Shown here piece after piece: positions 1 through 7,899 of a DNA stretch of 12,493 nucleotides (its first letter is position 1; each line of letters opens with the position of its first letter). The translations under genes were made by a program, and so were the position numbers. The stretch is from NCBI GenBank assembly GCA_025458985.1, contig JALORM010000018.1, positions 1-12,493 of the forward strand, written 5' to 3'. Origin of the DNA: Paracoccaceae bacterium (lineage in GTDB: Bacteria; Pseudomonadota; Alphaproteobacteria; Rhodobacterales; Rhodobacteraceae). The notes under the pieces are model-generated. The model saw nothing but the letters and a program-made list of their open reading frames with translations. It had not been told where the DNA came from and ran no database searches.

Positions 1-644
1 CTCGCCGAGGACGGTGTTGACCAGCGTCGACTTGCCGGCATTGGGCCGCCCGACGATGGCGATCTGCAGAGGCCGCCGCACGGTCGGCGCCCAGGCGGGC
101 GCCTCCTCGCCGTCGGCGACGTCGATGTCGACCGCGGGCGCCTCGGCCGCTTCGGCGGCCGCGCGGTCCGCGAAGCCCTCCGCGATCGGTGCCAGAACGG
201 CATAGAGGTCTTCGAACCCCTCGCCGTGTTCGGCCGAGAGCCGGATCGGCTCGCCGAGGCCGAGCCCGAAGGCCTCGAGCGCGCCCGCCTCGCCGGCGCG
301 GCCCTCGGACTTGTTGGCGGCCACGATCACGTTGGCGTTCTTCTTGCGCAGGATGCCCGCAAAGACCTCGTCCGCCTCACGAAGAGACAGACATCGGCCA
401 TCTCGACCGCGCGTTCCGTCAGCCGGCGCATCCGCGCGGGAAGGCTGTCGTCGGTCGCCTCCTCCAGCCCCGCGCTGTCGATCGCGGTGAAGCGCAGGTC
501 GCCCAGCTTCGCCTCGCCCTCGCGCAGGTCGCGGGTCACGCCGGGGCGGTCGTCGACCAGCGCCAGGCGCTTGCCGACGAGGCGGTTGAACAGCGTCGAC
601 TTGCCCACGTTGGGGCGTCCGACGATGGCAAGCGTGAAGGTCAT
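1..644 (-). pseudogene. der: Ribosome biogenesis GTPase Der (EngA), frameshifted and cut by window edge
   Basis: Der is a tandem-GTPase protein that acts in 50S ribosome assembly. Reading leftward from ATG at 644, the first GTPase domain shows the G1 P-loop GRPNVGKST (residues 9-17), the switch segment RPGVTRD (33-39) and G3 DSAGL (56-60). At codon 89 (GTG, 380-378) the frame breaks. The original frame stops with TGA at 329-327 after 105 residues. Der homology resumes in another frame from GCG at 375: ADEVFAGILRKKNANVIVAANKSEG (split here: ADEVFAGIL, then NANVIVAANKSEG with the G4 NKxE motif). It continues through a G5-like LSAEHGEGF and an acidic linker into the second domain's G1, GRPNAGKST, at the window edge. 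The family normally has about nine more residues (typically xDARAGVTP) where only two bases (AG) remain, so the net loss is about 25 nt. The gene lies 116 bp downstream of bamB. Identity is very secure; whether the lesion is real or a sequence error cannot be told from here. Confidence 0.9.
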
Positions 645-760
645 GGGGTCCGCGTCCGCCTGGAAGGCCGCCCGCTTACACGGTTTCGCGCCCGGCGGAA
701 AGGCCGGGCTCCGCCCCCGGGTCCCGATGCGGACCGAAGGTGCCGGCGGTGTGCGGCGGC
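645..760. other. bamB-der intergenic gap with a small hairpin
   Basis: This is the 116-bp spacer between the bamB stop and the der start, both on the minus strand. It holds one perfect 6-bp GC stem (CCCGGC / GCCGGG, 6-nt loop) at 691-708. No T-run follows in the leftward direction, so it does not look like a classical intrinsic terminator. A weak GGAC lies about 10 bp upstream of the der ATG. I see no gene here. Confidence 0.4.
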
Positions 761-2143
761 CTAGCGGAAGGCGTGAAGCTGCCCGCGCGCCGAGATGACG
801 TAGAGCACCCCCCCCGCGACGGCGGGGTTGGACGCGGCGCCGCCCGGAATTTCGGTCTCGTACACCAGTGCGCCCGAGTCGGGTGCGAAGGCCCTGAGCC
901 GTCCGTCATCCGAGGCGACCCAGACGCGCCCCCCCGCCACAACGGGGCCGAAATTGGCCGTGACCGATTGCAGGCGGCGCAGCCGGTTCTGTTCGAAGTA
1001 GGGCAGTTCGACCCCCCAGATCCGCTCGCCCGTGGCGGCGTCGAGGCGCACGAGTTCGGACTGGTCCGAGACGAGGTAGAGCGAGTTGCCCTCGGGCCAG
1101 ACCGGCGAATAGGCGCCTTCGGTCGCGGTCCAGAGCCGTTCGCCCGACTCGGCGTCGAAGGCCGCGGCGCGGCCGGACTGGTTGCCGGCGTAGACCGTGC
1201 CGCCATCCACCACCGGATCGCCGGTGATGTCGCTGATCGTGGCATAGACACGGCCGCGCCGCTGGCCGGCGACACTGGCGCCCCAGACCCGTACCCCGCC
1301 CTCGCGCAGCGCGGCGACAAGCTCGTTCGAGCCGAAGGGGAAGATCGCCAGGCTGTCGGTCACCGCGGGTCCGCCGCCGCCGGTCATCACCGACGTGGTG
1401 GGCGTGCCCTGGACGGTCCACTCGATCCGGCCGTTCTCGGCGCTGAGCGCCCAGCCGCGGCTGTCGCGCGCCGAGAGGTACACGCGGTCGCCGACCACGG
1501 TGGGGGCGCCGGTCGCCGAGGCGTCAAGCTTCTGGGTCCAGAGGACCGCGCCTGATTCAGGGTCTAGCGCGGCGATCAGGCCGAAGCCCGAGGTCGCGAA
1601 GACCCGGCCTGCGCCGTAGGCCAGCGCCCCGCCGGACGCCTCGCCGCCGCGGTCGGAGCCGGGCGTGATGTCGGTCGACCAGAGCCGCGCGCCACCGGTC
1701 GAGACGGCGGTGATGGTGGCGCCAGCGTCCATCGTGAAGATGCGGCCGGCCGCCACGACCGGATCGGCGGTGATCCTCTGGCGGCGGCTGTTGGCCTGGC
1801 CGATGTCGGCGCTCCAGACCCGGACCGGCTGCGCCGACAGCGCGGGATGCACCGTGCGGTGCTGGGCCGAGCCGTTGCGGTGCGTCCAGTCGGCGTTCGG
1901 GCGCGCGGGCGGCAGGGCCGCAGGAAGCGCGCGGTTGACCGGCGCTTCGGGCGACCGCGCGGCGGGGCCCTGGGTCGCAGGGGCGTCGTCGGCGGCAAGG
2001 CCCGCGGCATCGGCCGGATCGCCGGTGCCAAGGTCGCGCAGCCCGATCCGGTCGCCGGCCAGGCGTTCCTCGCGCTGGCCGCAGGCCGACACCAGCCCGA
2101 CCGCCAGAATCAGCGGCAGGGTCCAGCTCAGTCGCACCGCCAT
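761..2143 (-). CDS. bamB: BamB-like outer membrane assembly lipoprotein (PQQ-type beta-propeller)
   Basis: BamB is the beta-propeller lipoprotein of the BAM complex, which inserts beta-barrel proteins into the outer membrane. It acts on the periplasmic face. About eight PQQ/WD-like blades can be read, each with a G-x-V/I-x-x-x-(x)-G...AAxDxxSGxxxW pattern, for example LIAALDPESGAVLWTQ, RAAAFDAESGERLWTA, LVRLDAATGERIWGVE and GQLHAF at the end. I chose the ATG at 2143 (460 residues). It gives a short basic n-region (MAVR), a hydrophobic core and a lipobox-like LVSA|C with Cys21, and a GAGGTGG lies about 11 bp upstream. The frame stays open to a GTG at 2227 that overlaps the upstream gene's TGA (GTGA). 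That would add 28 Arg-rich residues before the signal peptide, which is unlikely. It sits between a YfgM-like gene and der, as bamB does in E. coli. The stop is TAG at 763-761. An alternative reading is a generic PQQ-repeat protein, but the synteny argues for BamB. Confidence 0.85.
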   Translation of the reverse strand: MAVRLSWTLPLILAVGLVSACGQREERLAGDRIGLRDLGTGDPADAAGLAADDAPATQGPAARSPEAPVNRALPAALPPARPNADWTHRNGSAQHRTVHPALSAQPVRVWSADIGQANSRRQRITADPVVAAGRIFTMDAGATITAVSTGGARLWSTDITPGSDRGGEASGGALAYGAGRVFATSGFGLIAALDPESGAVLWTQKLDASATGAPTVVGDRVYLSARDSRGWALSAENGRIEWTVQGTPTTSVMTGGGGPAVTDSLAIFPFGSNELVAALREGGVRVWGASVAGQRRGRVYATISDITGDPVVDGGTVYAGNQSGRAAAFDAESGERLWTATEGAYSPVWPEGNSLYLVSDQSELVRLDAATGERIWGVELPYFEQNRLRRLQSVTANFGPVVAGGRVWVASDDGRLRAFAPDSGALVYETEIPGGAASNPAVAGGVLYVISARGQLHAFR

Positions 2144-2223
2144 GGCCACCCGTCCCACCTCTTGTCGTCCCGTCCGGGGTTGTCCCGTTCCGGCCGTCCG
2201 ACGCGACCGCATCGCGCCAGCCC

Positions 2224-2877
2224 TCACCCCTCGGCCTCTTCGCCGAGCGCCACCATCAACTGCGCGACACGCAAGCGCAAGCCCAGCGATGCCTCCTCGT
2301 CGGTCAGGAGCGGCCTCAGAAGGCCGAGGGCTGTGTCGCGTGCCCCCGCGTCGAGGTGGGCATGGGCCTGCTGTTCCTGTGCCAGCACGCGGAACGGCGC
2401 GCCCGGCGTGGTCAGCGGGTCAAGCGCCGCGATGCGGTCGGCGGGGTCGAGCGACCGGCCCAGCAGCAGCACCCGCTTCAGAGCCGCGAGGTCGCGCCAG
2501 ACCCGGGGATGGCCGGCATCGGCCGCAAGCGTGGCATAGAGCTCGGCCGCGCGTTCGGTCTCGCCCGCCTCGGACAGGCTCGCCGCCTCCAGCATGGCCA
2601 CCGGCGCACTGCCCGGCCCGGTGACCCCAAGCGCCGCCAGCGCCGCCGCCCGCTCGCCGGCCGCCTCGGGCGCAAGGGCGGCGTAGATGGCGTCGCCCGC
2701 CGCCTCGGCGGCAGCCCGTTCCGAGGCGCGCCGCCACTCGGTCAGCGCGGCACCCCCGACCAGAAGCAGCACCGCCGCGATCCCGATCCAGCCGTAGCGG
2801 CGCAGCAGCCGGTAGAGCCGGTCGCGGCGGACCTCTTCGGTCACTTCTTCGATGAAGCTGTCGGTCGTGTTGGTCAC
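2224..2877 (-). CDS. YfgM-like tetratricopeptide-repeat membrane-anchored protein
   Basis: The protein has 217 residues. A charged cytoplasmic N-terminus (EEVTEEVRRDRLYRLLRR) is followed by one transmembrane helix at about residues 30-46 (WIGIAAVLLLVGGAALT). The rest is a long Ala/Glu/Leu-rich helical periplasmic region with TPR-like helices, including AGETERAAELYATLA and a closing segment rich in Leu, Arg and Gln. This architecture matches the YfgM/TPR_21 family. E. coli YfgM associates with the SecYEG translocon and periplasmic chaperones. The start is GTG at 2877 with a good Shine-Dalgarno (GGGAGG, 5 bp spacing). The gene is directly upstream of bamB and der, which supports the family call. 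It is probably the first gene of this leftward cluster, with its promoter in the 2878-3137 region. The assignment rests on architecture and neighbours rather than catalytic residues. Confidence 0.75.
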   Translation of the reverse strand: MTNTTDSFIEEVTEEVRRDRLYRLLRRYGWIGIAAVLLLVGGAALTEWRRASERAAAEAAGDAIYAALAPEAAGERAAALAALGVTGPGSAPVAMLEAASLSEAGETERAAELYATLAADAGHPRVWRDLAALKRVLLLGRSLDPADRIAALDPLTTPGAPFRVLAQEQQAHAHLDAGARDTALGLLRPLLTDEEASLGLRLRVAQLMVALGEEAEG

Positions 2878-2985
2878 CCTGTCCTCCCGGGCCTCCGGCC
2901 GGCACCTCTTACCCCGATCCCGCCACGGGCGGCAAGCAAGTCCGTGCCGGCCCGCGCGGGCACGTCGCGCCCGGCGCGGCGTGCC

Positions 2986-3014
2986 TTGCGCTTCACCGCG
3001 GAAATGATTAATCT
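2986..3014 (+). promoter_or_regulatory. Candidate sigma70-type promoter for the RND efflux operon
   Basis: A -35-like TTGCGC (2986-2991) is separated by 17 bp from a -10-like TAATCT (3009-3014). It points toward the adaptor gene at 3138. Hexamer matches are moderate (4/6 and 3/6), but the spacing is ideal and the -10 sits in the only AT-rich patch of the intergenic region. The predicted start of transcription, near 3021, falls inside the adjacent inverted repeat. Confidence 0.4.
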
Positions 3015-3030
3015 GAACCGGTCAGTTCAG
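3013..3030. promoter_or_regulatory. Inverted repeat, candidate TetR-type operator of the efflux operon
   Basis: CTGAAC and GTTCAG are perfect 6-bp arms around a 6-bp spacer (CGGTCA). The centre reads ACCGGTC, which is common in operators of TetR/AcrR repressors that control RND pumps. It overlaps the end of the candidate -10 and the predicted start of transcription, where a repressor would block initiation. Regulation by a TetR protein is an inference: no regulator gene is in the window. Confidence 0.45.
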
Positions 3031-3137
3031 CGTACGCCAAAGGCGATGCCGGGTGCGGGTCCCCGCCCCCCGAGCCGCGACTGAAACCGGGACAAGGACA
3101 CGGCGGCCGCGACGGGCGGCGCCGGCGCGAGGCACAG

Positions 3138-4286
3138 ATGCGACCGATTTCCCTGCTTACGGCGGCGCTGGTGATCGCCACGCTCTACGCGCTTGTCTTC
3201 GAGCGCGACCGGCTGCTGGCCTTCGCAGGCGCCGAACCTCCCGCCGAGGCCACGGCCGAAACCGACACCGTGGCCGAGCGCGAAGCCGAGGAAGCCGGCC
3301 GCCGCGTGGCGGTGATCGCGCAGCGGTCCGAGGCACAGCCGATCGAAAGCGCCGTTCGGATGCGCGGCCGCACCGAAGCGGCGCGCGAGGTCAGCGTGAT
3401 GGCCGAGACCTCGGGCCGCGTGATCTCGGAGCCGATTGCGCGCGGAGCGGCGATTGAGGCAGGAGACGTGCTGTGCGAGCTTGACCCGGGAACGCGTCCC
3501 GCCGCGGTCGCCGAGGCCCGTGCGCGGATCGCCGAGGCGGAGGCGCGGCTGGCCGAGGCCCGGATCAACGACCGCGCCGCGCGGACGCTGAGCGAGGGCG
3601 GCTTTGCCTCGGACACCCGCGTGGCGGGGGCCGAGGCGTCGGTCCGGTCGGCGCTGGCTGCGGTCGAGGCGGCACAGGCGGGCCTGGCGGCGGCCGAAAC
3701 CGAGCTTGCGCGCGTGACGATCGCGGCGCCCTTCGCCGGCGTCCTCGAATCCGACACGGCCGAACTCGGCACCCTGCTGCAGCCGGGTGCACCCTGCGCA
3801 AGCGTGATCCAGCTTGACCCGATCCGCCTCGTCGGCTTCGTGCCCGAGACCGACGTGGCACGCGTCGCGGTCGGGGCGGAAGCGGGCGCGCGCCTCGCCA
3901 CCGGCGAAACGGTGCGGGGCCGCGTGATCTTCGTGTCGCGCGCCTCGGACGAAGAGACGCGCACCTTCCGCGTCGAGGTCGAGGTGCCGAACCCCGAACT
4001 TGCGCTGCGCGACGGGCAGACGGCCGAGATCGTCGTCGCCTCGGATGGCGGGACGGCGCACCTGCTGCCCGCGTCGGTCCTGACGCTGGACGACGCCGGG
4101 CGGCTTGGCGTGCGGGTGGCCGGGGATGGCACGGCGCGCTTCCTGCCGGTGACGGTGCTCCGCGACACGGTGGACGGCGTCTGGCTTTCCGGTCTGCCCG
4201 AGACCGTCGAGGTGATCGTCGTCGGCCAGGAATACGTGACCGACGGAGTGCCCGTCGCCGTGACCCTGCGGGAGCCCGCGCCATGA
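3138..4286 (+). CDS. RND efflux periplasmic adaptor (membrane fusion protein, HlyD/AcrA type)
   Basis: The 382-residue adaptor would link the inner-membrane RND pump encoded next to it to an outer-membrane channel. The N-terminus is a single membrane anchor (about residues 5-20) without a lipobox Cys. An acidic Ala/Glu-rich linker follows. The biotinyl-lipoyl half-domain is at about 85-118 (SGRVISEPIARGAAIEAGD). An Ala/Glu/Arg-rich alpha-hairpin coiled coil spans about 119-190, and the second lipoyl half is at 193-225 (VTIAAPFAGVLESDTAELG). The beta-barrel and membrane-proximal domains follow from about 226, including the typical FRVEVEVPNP segment. The ATG at 3138 is preceded by GAGG at 5 bp spacing. 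The stop overlaps the permease start (ATGA), so the two are translationally coupled. Substrate cannot be read from the sequence. Confidence 0.92.
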   Translation: MRPISLLTAALVIATLYALVFERDRLLAFAGAEPPAEATAETDTVAEREAEEAGRRVAVIAQRSEAQPIESAVRMRGRTEAAREVSVMAETSGRVISEPIARGAAIEAGDVLCELDPGTRPAAVAEARARIAEAEARLAEARINDRAARTLSEGGFASDTRVAGAEASVRSALAAVEAAQAGLAAAETELARVTIAAPFAGVLESDTAELGTLLQPGAPCASVIQLDPIRLVGFVPETDVARVAVGAEAGARLATGETVRGRVIFVSRASDEETRTFRVEVEVPNPELALRDGQTAEIVVASDGGTAHLLPASVLTLDDAGRLGVRVAGDGTARFLPVTVLRDTVDGVWLSGLPETVEVIVVGQEYVTDGVPVAVTLREPAP

Positions 4287-7200
4287 CCGGCCTCGTCGAT
4301 TGGGCCGCATCCCGCGCGCGGATGGTGCTGGCCTTCATCGCGCTGTCGCTGATCGCCGGCCTGACCGCCTACTTCGGCCTGCCGAAGGAAGGCGAGCCGG
4401 ATATCGAGATCCCGGCGCTCTTCGTGTCGGTCCCCTTCCCCGGCATCTCGGCCGAAGACAGCGAGAAACTGCTGGTCAAGCCGATGGAGACGGAACTGTC
4501 GGGCCTCGACGGGCTCGACCGGATGTCTGCCACCGCCTCGGAAGGCTATGCGGGGGTGGTGCTGGAGTTCGAGTTCGGCTGGGACAAGACCAAGGTCATC
4601 GCCGACGTGCGCGATGCGATGAACAACGCCGAGGCCAGCTTTCCCGCCGGAGCCGAGCAGTATTCGATCAACGAGATCAACTTCTCGGAATTCCCGATCC
4701 TCATCGTGAACCTTTCCGGTTCGGTGCCCGAGCGGACGCTGCTGCGCCTTGCCACGCAGCTCCAGGACCGGATCGAGGCGCTGGAGCCGGTGCTGGAAGC
4801 CGGACTTGCCGGGCATCGCGACGAGATGCTGGAAGTGGTGATCGACCCCCTCAGGCTCGAGGCCTACAACGTCACTGCGGCCGAGCTGATCGGCGTCGTG
4901 GTCAACAACAACCAGCTGATCGCGGCGGGCGAGGTGGAAACCCCGGGCGGGGCCTTCGCGGTCAAGATCCCCTCGTCGTTCAGCGAGCCGCGCGATGTCT
5001 ACAACCTGCCCGTCAAGGTGAACGGCGACCGCGTGGTGACGCTGGGGGAGCTTGCCGACATCCGCCTGACCTTCGAGGACCGGCAGGGCACCGCACGGTT
5101 CAACGGCGACACGACGGTCGCGCTGCAGGTGGTCAAGCGCAAGGGCTTCAACCTGATCGACACGGTGGCGCTGGTGCGCGAGACGGTCGATGCCGAAGTC
5201 GCAAGCTGGCCCGACGAGCTCAGGCAGACGGTGACCGTGAGCCTTTCGAACGACCAGTCGGTGAACGTGGCCTCGATGGTCAGCCAGCTGGAAGGCTCGG
5301 TCCTGACGGCCATCGCGCTGGTGATGATCGTGGTGCTGGCGGCCCTCGGGCCGCGGTCGGCCTTGCTTGTGGGCTTCGCGATCCCGACCTCGTTCATGCT
5401 GTGCTTTGCATTCCTTGCGGTGATGGGGGTCTCGGTCTCGAACATCGTGATGTTCGGGCTGATCCTGGCGGTGGGGATGCTGGTCGATGGCGCCATCGTC
5501 GTCGTGGAATATGCCGAGAAGCGGATCGAGGAAGGCAGCGGGCCGATGACGGCCTATGTCGAGGCGGCGCGGCGCATGTTCTGGCCGGTCGTCTCGTCGA
5601 CCGCCACCACGCTCTGTGCCTTCCTGCCCATGCTGTTCTGGCCGGGAGTGCCGGGCCAGTTCATGGGGATGCTGCCGGTGACGCTGATCTTCGTGCTGTC
5701 GGCCTCGCTGGTGGTGGCGCTCATCTACCTGCCGGTGATGGGCGGGGTCGCGGGCCGGCTGACGCGCAAGTTCGACCGGGCATCGGCGGCGCTGAGGCCC
5801 CTGCCCTGGGCGGTGCGGGCGGCGCTGGTGCCGCCCTCGGCCTGGCTGGTCTTCGCGGGCGCCATGCAGCTTCTCAATCCCGACTATCTCGTCGCCGCCA
5901 GCGGCCTGGGCGGGCTCGCCTGGCTGCCCGGCGCGCTCATGTTCCTGGCCGGATCGGCCCTGACCGCCATCACGGTGGGTGCGGCCAGGCGCCAGCCCCG
6001 TCCGGCGCCGATCGAGGCGGGCTACCGGCGCACGGCCTTCGGCCGTGTCGTGTCGCTGATCGCCGGCAACCCGATCATGCCGCTGGTCACGATCGCCGCG
6101 GTCGGCTTCCTCGTCGTCACGGTCTTCGGCTACTACGGTGCCAACAACCGGGGCGTCGAGTTCTTCGTCGAGAGCGAACCCGAACAGGTCATCGTCTACG
6201 TCCGCGCCCGGGGCAACCTGAGCCTCGCCGAGAAGGATGCGCTGGTCGGCATGGCCGAAGAGGCGGTCGCGGGAATCGAGGGCGTGGACAGCGTGTTTGC
6301 CTTTGCGGGCTCCGGCGGGCTCGACAACAACACCGGCGGAGGGCAGGCGCCGCTCGACACCATCGGGCAGCTGCAGATCGAACTCATCCGCTGGGAGGAT
6401 CGCAAGGACATCCCTGAGCTGGACGGCGACCGCGTCGTGGCGCAGATGGAGGCGGCGCTGGCCGCACTGCCGGGCATCCGGTTCGAGCTTCTGAACCTGT
6501 CGCGCGGCCCCGCCTCGGGCAAGCCCGTCCACCTGCGCCTGAAGGGCGACGACTGGGCCGCGCTGCGCGAGGCGGTGGCGACGGTCCGCGCGAAGATGGC
6601 CGGGACCGGCGGCATCATCGCGGTCGAGGACACGCTGCCCCTGCCCGGCATCGACTGGCAGATCGATGTCGACGTCGAGAAGGCCGGCCGCTTCGGCGCC
6701 GACGTCGCGACCGTCGGCGCCATGGTGCAGCTGGTCACGCGCGGCATCCTCTTGGACACGATGCGGGTCGATACCTCGGACGAGGAGATCGAGATCCGCG
6801 TCCGCCTGCCCGAGGAAGACCGGGTGCTGTCGACGCTGGACGAGCTGAAGGTGCGGACGTCGTCGGGGCTGGTGCCGCTTGCGAACTTCATCACCCGGGA
6901 ACCGGTCGCCAAGCTCGGCCGCATCGACCGCGTGGGGCAGCAGCGCCACTACGACGTCAAGGCCGACGTGGCCCCCGGGCTGGCGCAGCTGACGGCGCCC
7001 GACGGGACCGCCGTGGCGGTCCTGCCCGAGGCCGAGGCGCGCGAGCGTGCGGCGGCCGAGGGCGGTTCGGTCGTGCCGCTTACCGCAAACGAGCGGATCG
7101 AGGTCCTGACCGCCTGGCTTCAGGACGAACGGCCGCTGCCGGCGGGAATCGACTGGGAATGGACCGGCGACCAGGAGGACCAGGCCGAAAGCCAGGCCTT

Positions 7201-7897
7201 CCTGACCCAGGCCTTCGCGGGCGCGCTGGGGTTGATGTTCATCATCCTGCTTGCGCAGTTCAACTCGTTCTACAACTCGGTCCTGGTCCTTCTGGCGGTG
7301 GTGCTGTCGACCACCGGGGTGCTGATCGGCATGCTGGTCATGGACCAGCCCTTCTCGATCATCATGACCGGCGTCGGAATCGTGGCGCTGGCCGGGATCG
7401 TGGTGAACAACAACATCATCCTGATCGACACCTACCAGGAGCTCGCGCGCTACATGCCGAAGGTCGAGGCGATCGTGCGCACGGCCGAGCAGCGGATCCG
7501 GCCGGTCCTGCTGACCACGATCACCACGATGGCAGGGCTTGCGCCGATGATGTTCGGCCTCAGCCTCGACTTCGTGAACGGCGGCTATTCTATCGACAGC
7601 CCGACCGCGCTCTGGTGGAAGCAGCTTGCGACCGCCGTGGTCTTCGGGCTGGGCATCGCGACCGTGCTCACGCTGATCCTCACGCCGTCGCTTCTGGCCC
7701 TGAGGGTCTGGCTGGGGATCGGGGCCTACCGAACCGTCGCGGGGCTCAAGGCGCTGTCGCTCGGGCCGAAGAGCCGCGAGGCGCGGGACCGCGCGCTTGC
7801 CCGGGCGATGGGCCGGGTCGGCGGACGCGAGATCCTCTGGGACGAGCCGCCCACCCTTCCCCCCGCGGCTGACGCCAAGCTCCGGGCCGCGGAATAG
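4283..7897 (+). CDS. RND efflux transporter permease (AcrB/HAE-1-like), long variant
   Basis: This is an inner-membrane proton-driven pump of the AcrB superfamily. TM1 is at about 14-33, and the first periplasmic loop starts PKEGEPDIEIP. TM2-TM6 lie at about 340-488 and TM7 at about 596-618, followed by the second periplasmic loop. TM8-TM12 lie at about 976-1140. At 1204 residues it exceeds the usual 1020-1050. The extra length is two hydrophobic segments between TM6 and TM7 (about 513-533 and 545-569), an insertion at about 904-946 in the second periplasmic loop (rich in Ala, Glu and Arg), and a cytoplasmic tail of about 60 residues. The TM4 motif reads GMLVDGAIVVVEY, so Asp402 matches AcrB D407 but Gly403 replaces D408. 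The TM10 motif reads GIVVNNNIILID, so Asn1042 replaces AcrB K940. It starts within the adaptor stop codon. It is clearly RND; substrate and exact subfamily are unknown, and the altered relay makes assumptions from AcrB unsafe. Confidence 0.93.
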   Translation: MTGLVDWAASRARMVLAFIALSLIAGLTAYFGLPKEGEPDIEIPALFVSVPFPGISAEDSEKLLVKPMETELSGLDGLDRMSATASEGYAGVVLEFEFGWDKTKVIADVRDAMNNAEASFPAGAEQYSINEINFSEFPILIVNLSGSVPERTLLRLATQLQDRIEALEPVLEAGLAGHRDEMLEVVIDPLRLEAYNVTAAELIGVVVNNNQLIAAGEVETPGGAFAVKIPSSFSEPRDVYNLPVKVNGDRVVTLGELADIRLTFEDRQGTARFNGDTTVALQVVKRKGFNLIDTVALVRETVDAEVASWPDELRQTVTVSLSNDQSVNVASMVSQLEGSVLTAIALVMIVVLAALGPRSALLVGFAIPTSFMLCFAFLAVMGVSVSNIVMFGLILAVGMLVDGAIVVVEYAEKRIEEGSGPMTAYVEAARRMFWPVVSSTATTLCAFLPMLFWPGVPGQFMGMLPVTLIFVLSASLVVALIYLPVMGGVAGRLTRKFDRASAALRPLPWAVRAALVPPSAWLVFAGAMQLLNPDYLVAASGLGGLAWLPGALMFLAGSALTAITVGAARRQPRPAPIEAGYRRTAFGRVVSLIAGNPIMPLVTIAAVGFLVVTVFGYYGANNRGVEFFVESEPEQVIVYVRARGNLSLAEKDALVGMAEEAVAGIEGVDSVFAFAGSGGLDNNTGGGQAPLDTIGQLQIELIRWEDRKDIPELDGDRVVAQMEAALAALPGIRFELLNLSRGPASGKPVHLRLKGDDWAALREAVATVRAKMAGTGGIIAVEDTLPLPGIDWQIDVDVEKAGRFGADVATVGAMVQLVTRGILLDTMRVDTSDEEIEIRVRLPEEDRVLSTLDELKVRTSSGLVPLANFITREPVAKLGRIDRVGQQRHYDVKADVAPGLAQLTAPDGTAVAVLPEAEARERAAAEGGSVVPLTANERIEVLTAWLQDERPLPAGIDWEWTGDQEDQAESQAFLTQAFAGALGLMFIILLAQFNSFYNSVLVLLAVVLSTTGVLIGMLVMDQPFSIIMTGVGIVALAGIVVNNNIILIDTYQELARYMPKVEAIVRTAEQRIRPVLLTTITTMAGLAPMMFGLSLDFVNGGYSIDSPTALWWKQLATAVVFGLGIATVLTLILTPSLLALRVWLGIGAYRTVAGLKALSLGPKSREARDRALARAMGRVGGREILWDEPPTLPPAADAKLRAAE

Positions 7898-7899
7898 CA

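Larger units (their letters stand above)
2878..3137. other. Divergent intergenic region between YfgM-like gene and RND operon
   Basis: This 260-bp region has no credible gene. It contains the candidate promoter/operator at 2986-3030 and a GC-rich stem-loop at 2943-2964 (CGTGCC, 10-nt spacer, GGCACG), inside which 2950-2961 is a perfect 12-bp palindrome (GCCCGC/GCGGGC). The AT-rich stretch around 3002-3012 is the only such segment here, which is why I place the promoter there. The same segment could also serve the leftward yfgM-like gene, but no good leftward -35/-10 pair is visible. Confidence 0.5.

Noticed and set aside
1665..2624. Plus-strand open frame across bamB and the YfgM-like gene
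   Set aside because: It spans the junction of two recognisable minus-strand genes and its product is low-complexity Pro/Arg/Ala.
2943..2964. GC-rich stem-loop in the divergent intergenic region as a riboswitch or terminator
   Set aside because: It is short, has no T-run or conserved riboswitch core, and short palindromes of C and G are common at this GC content.
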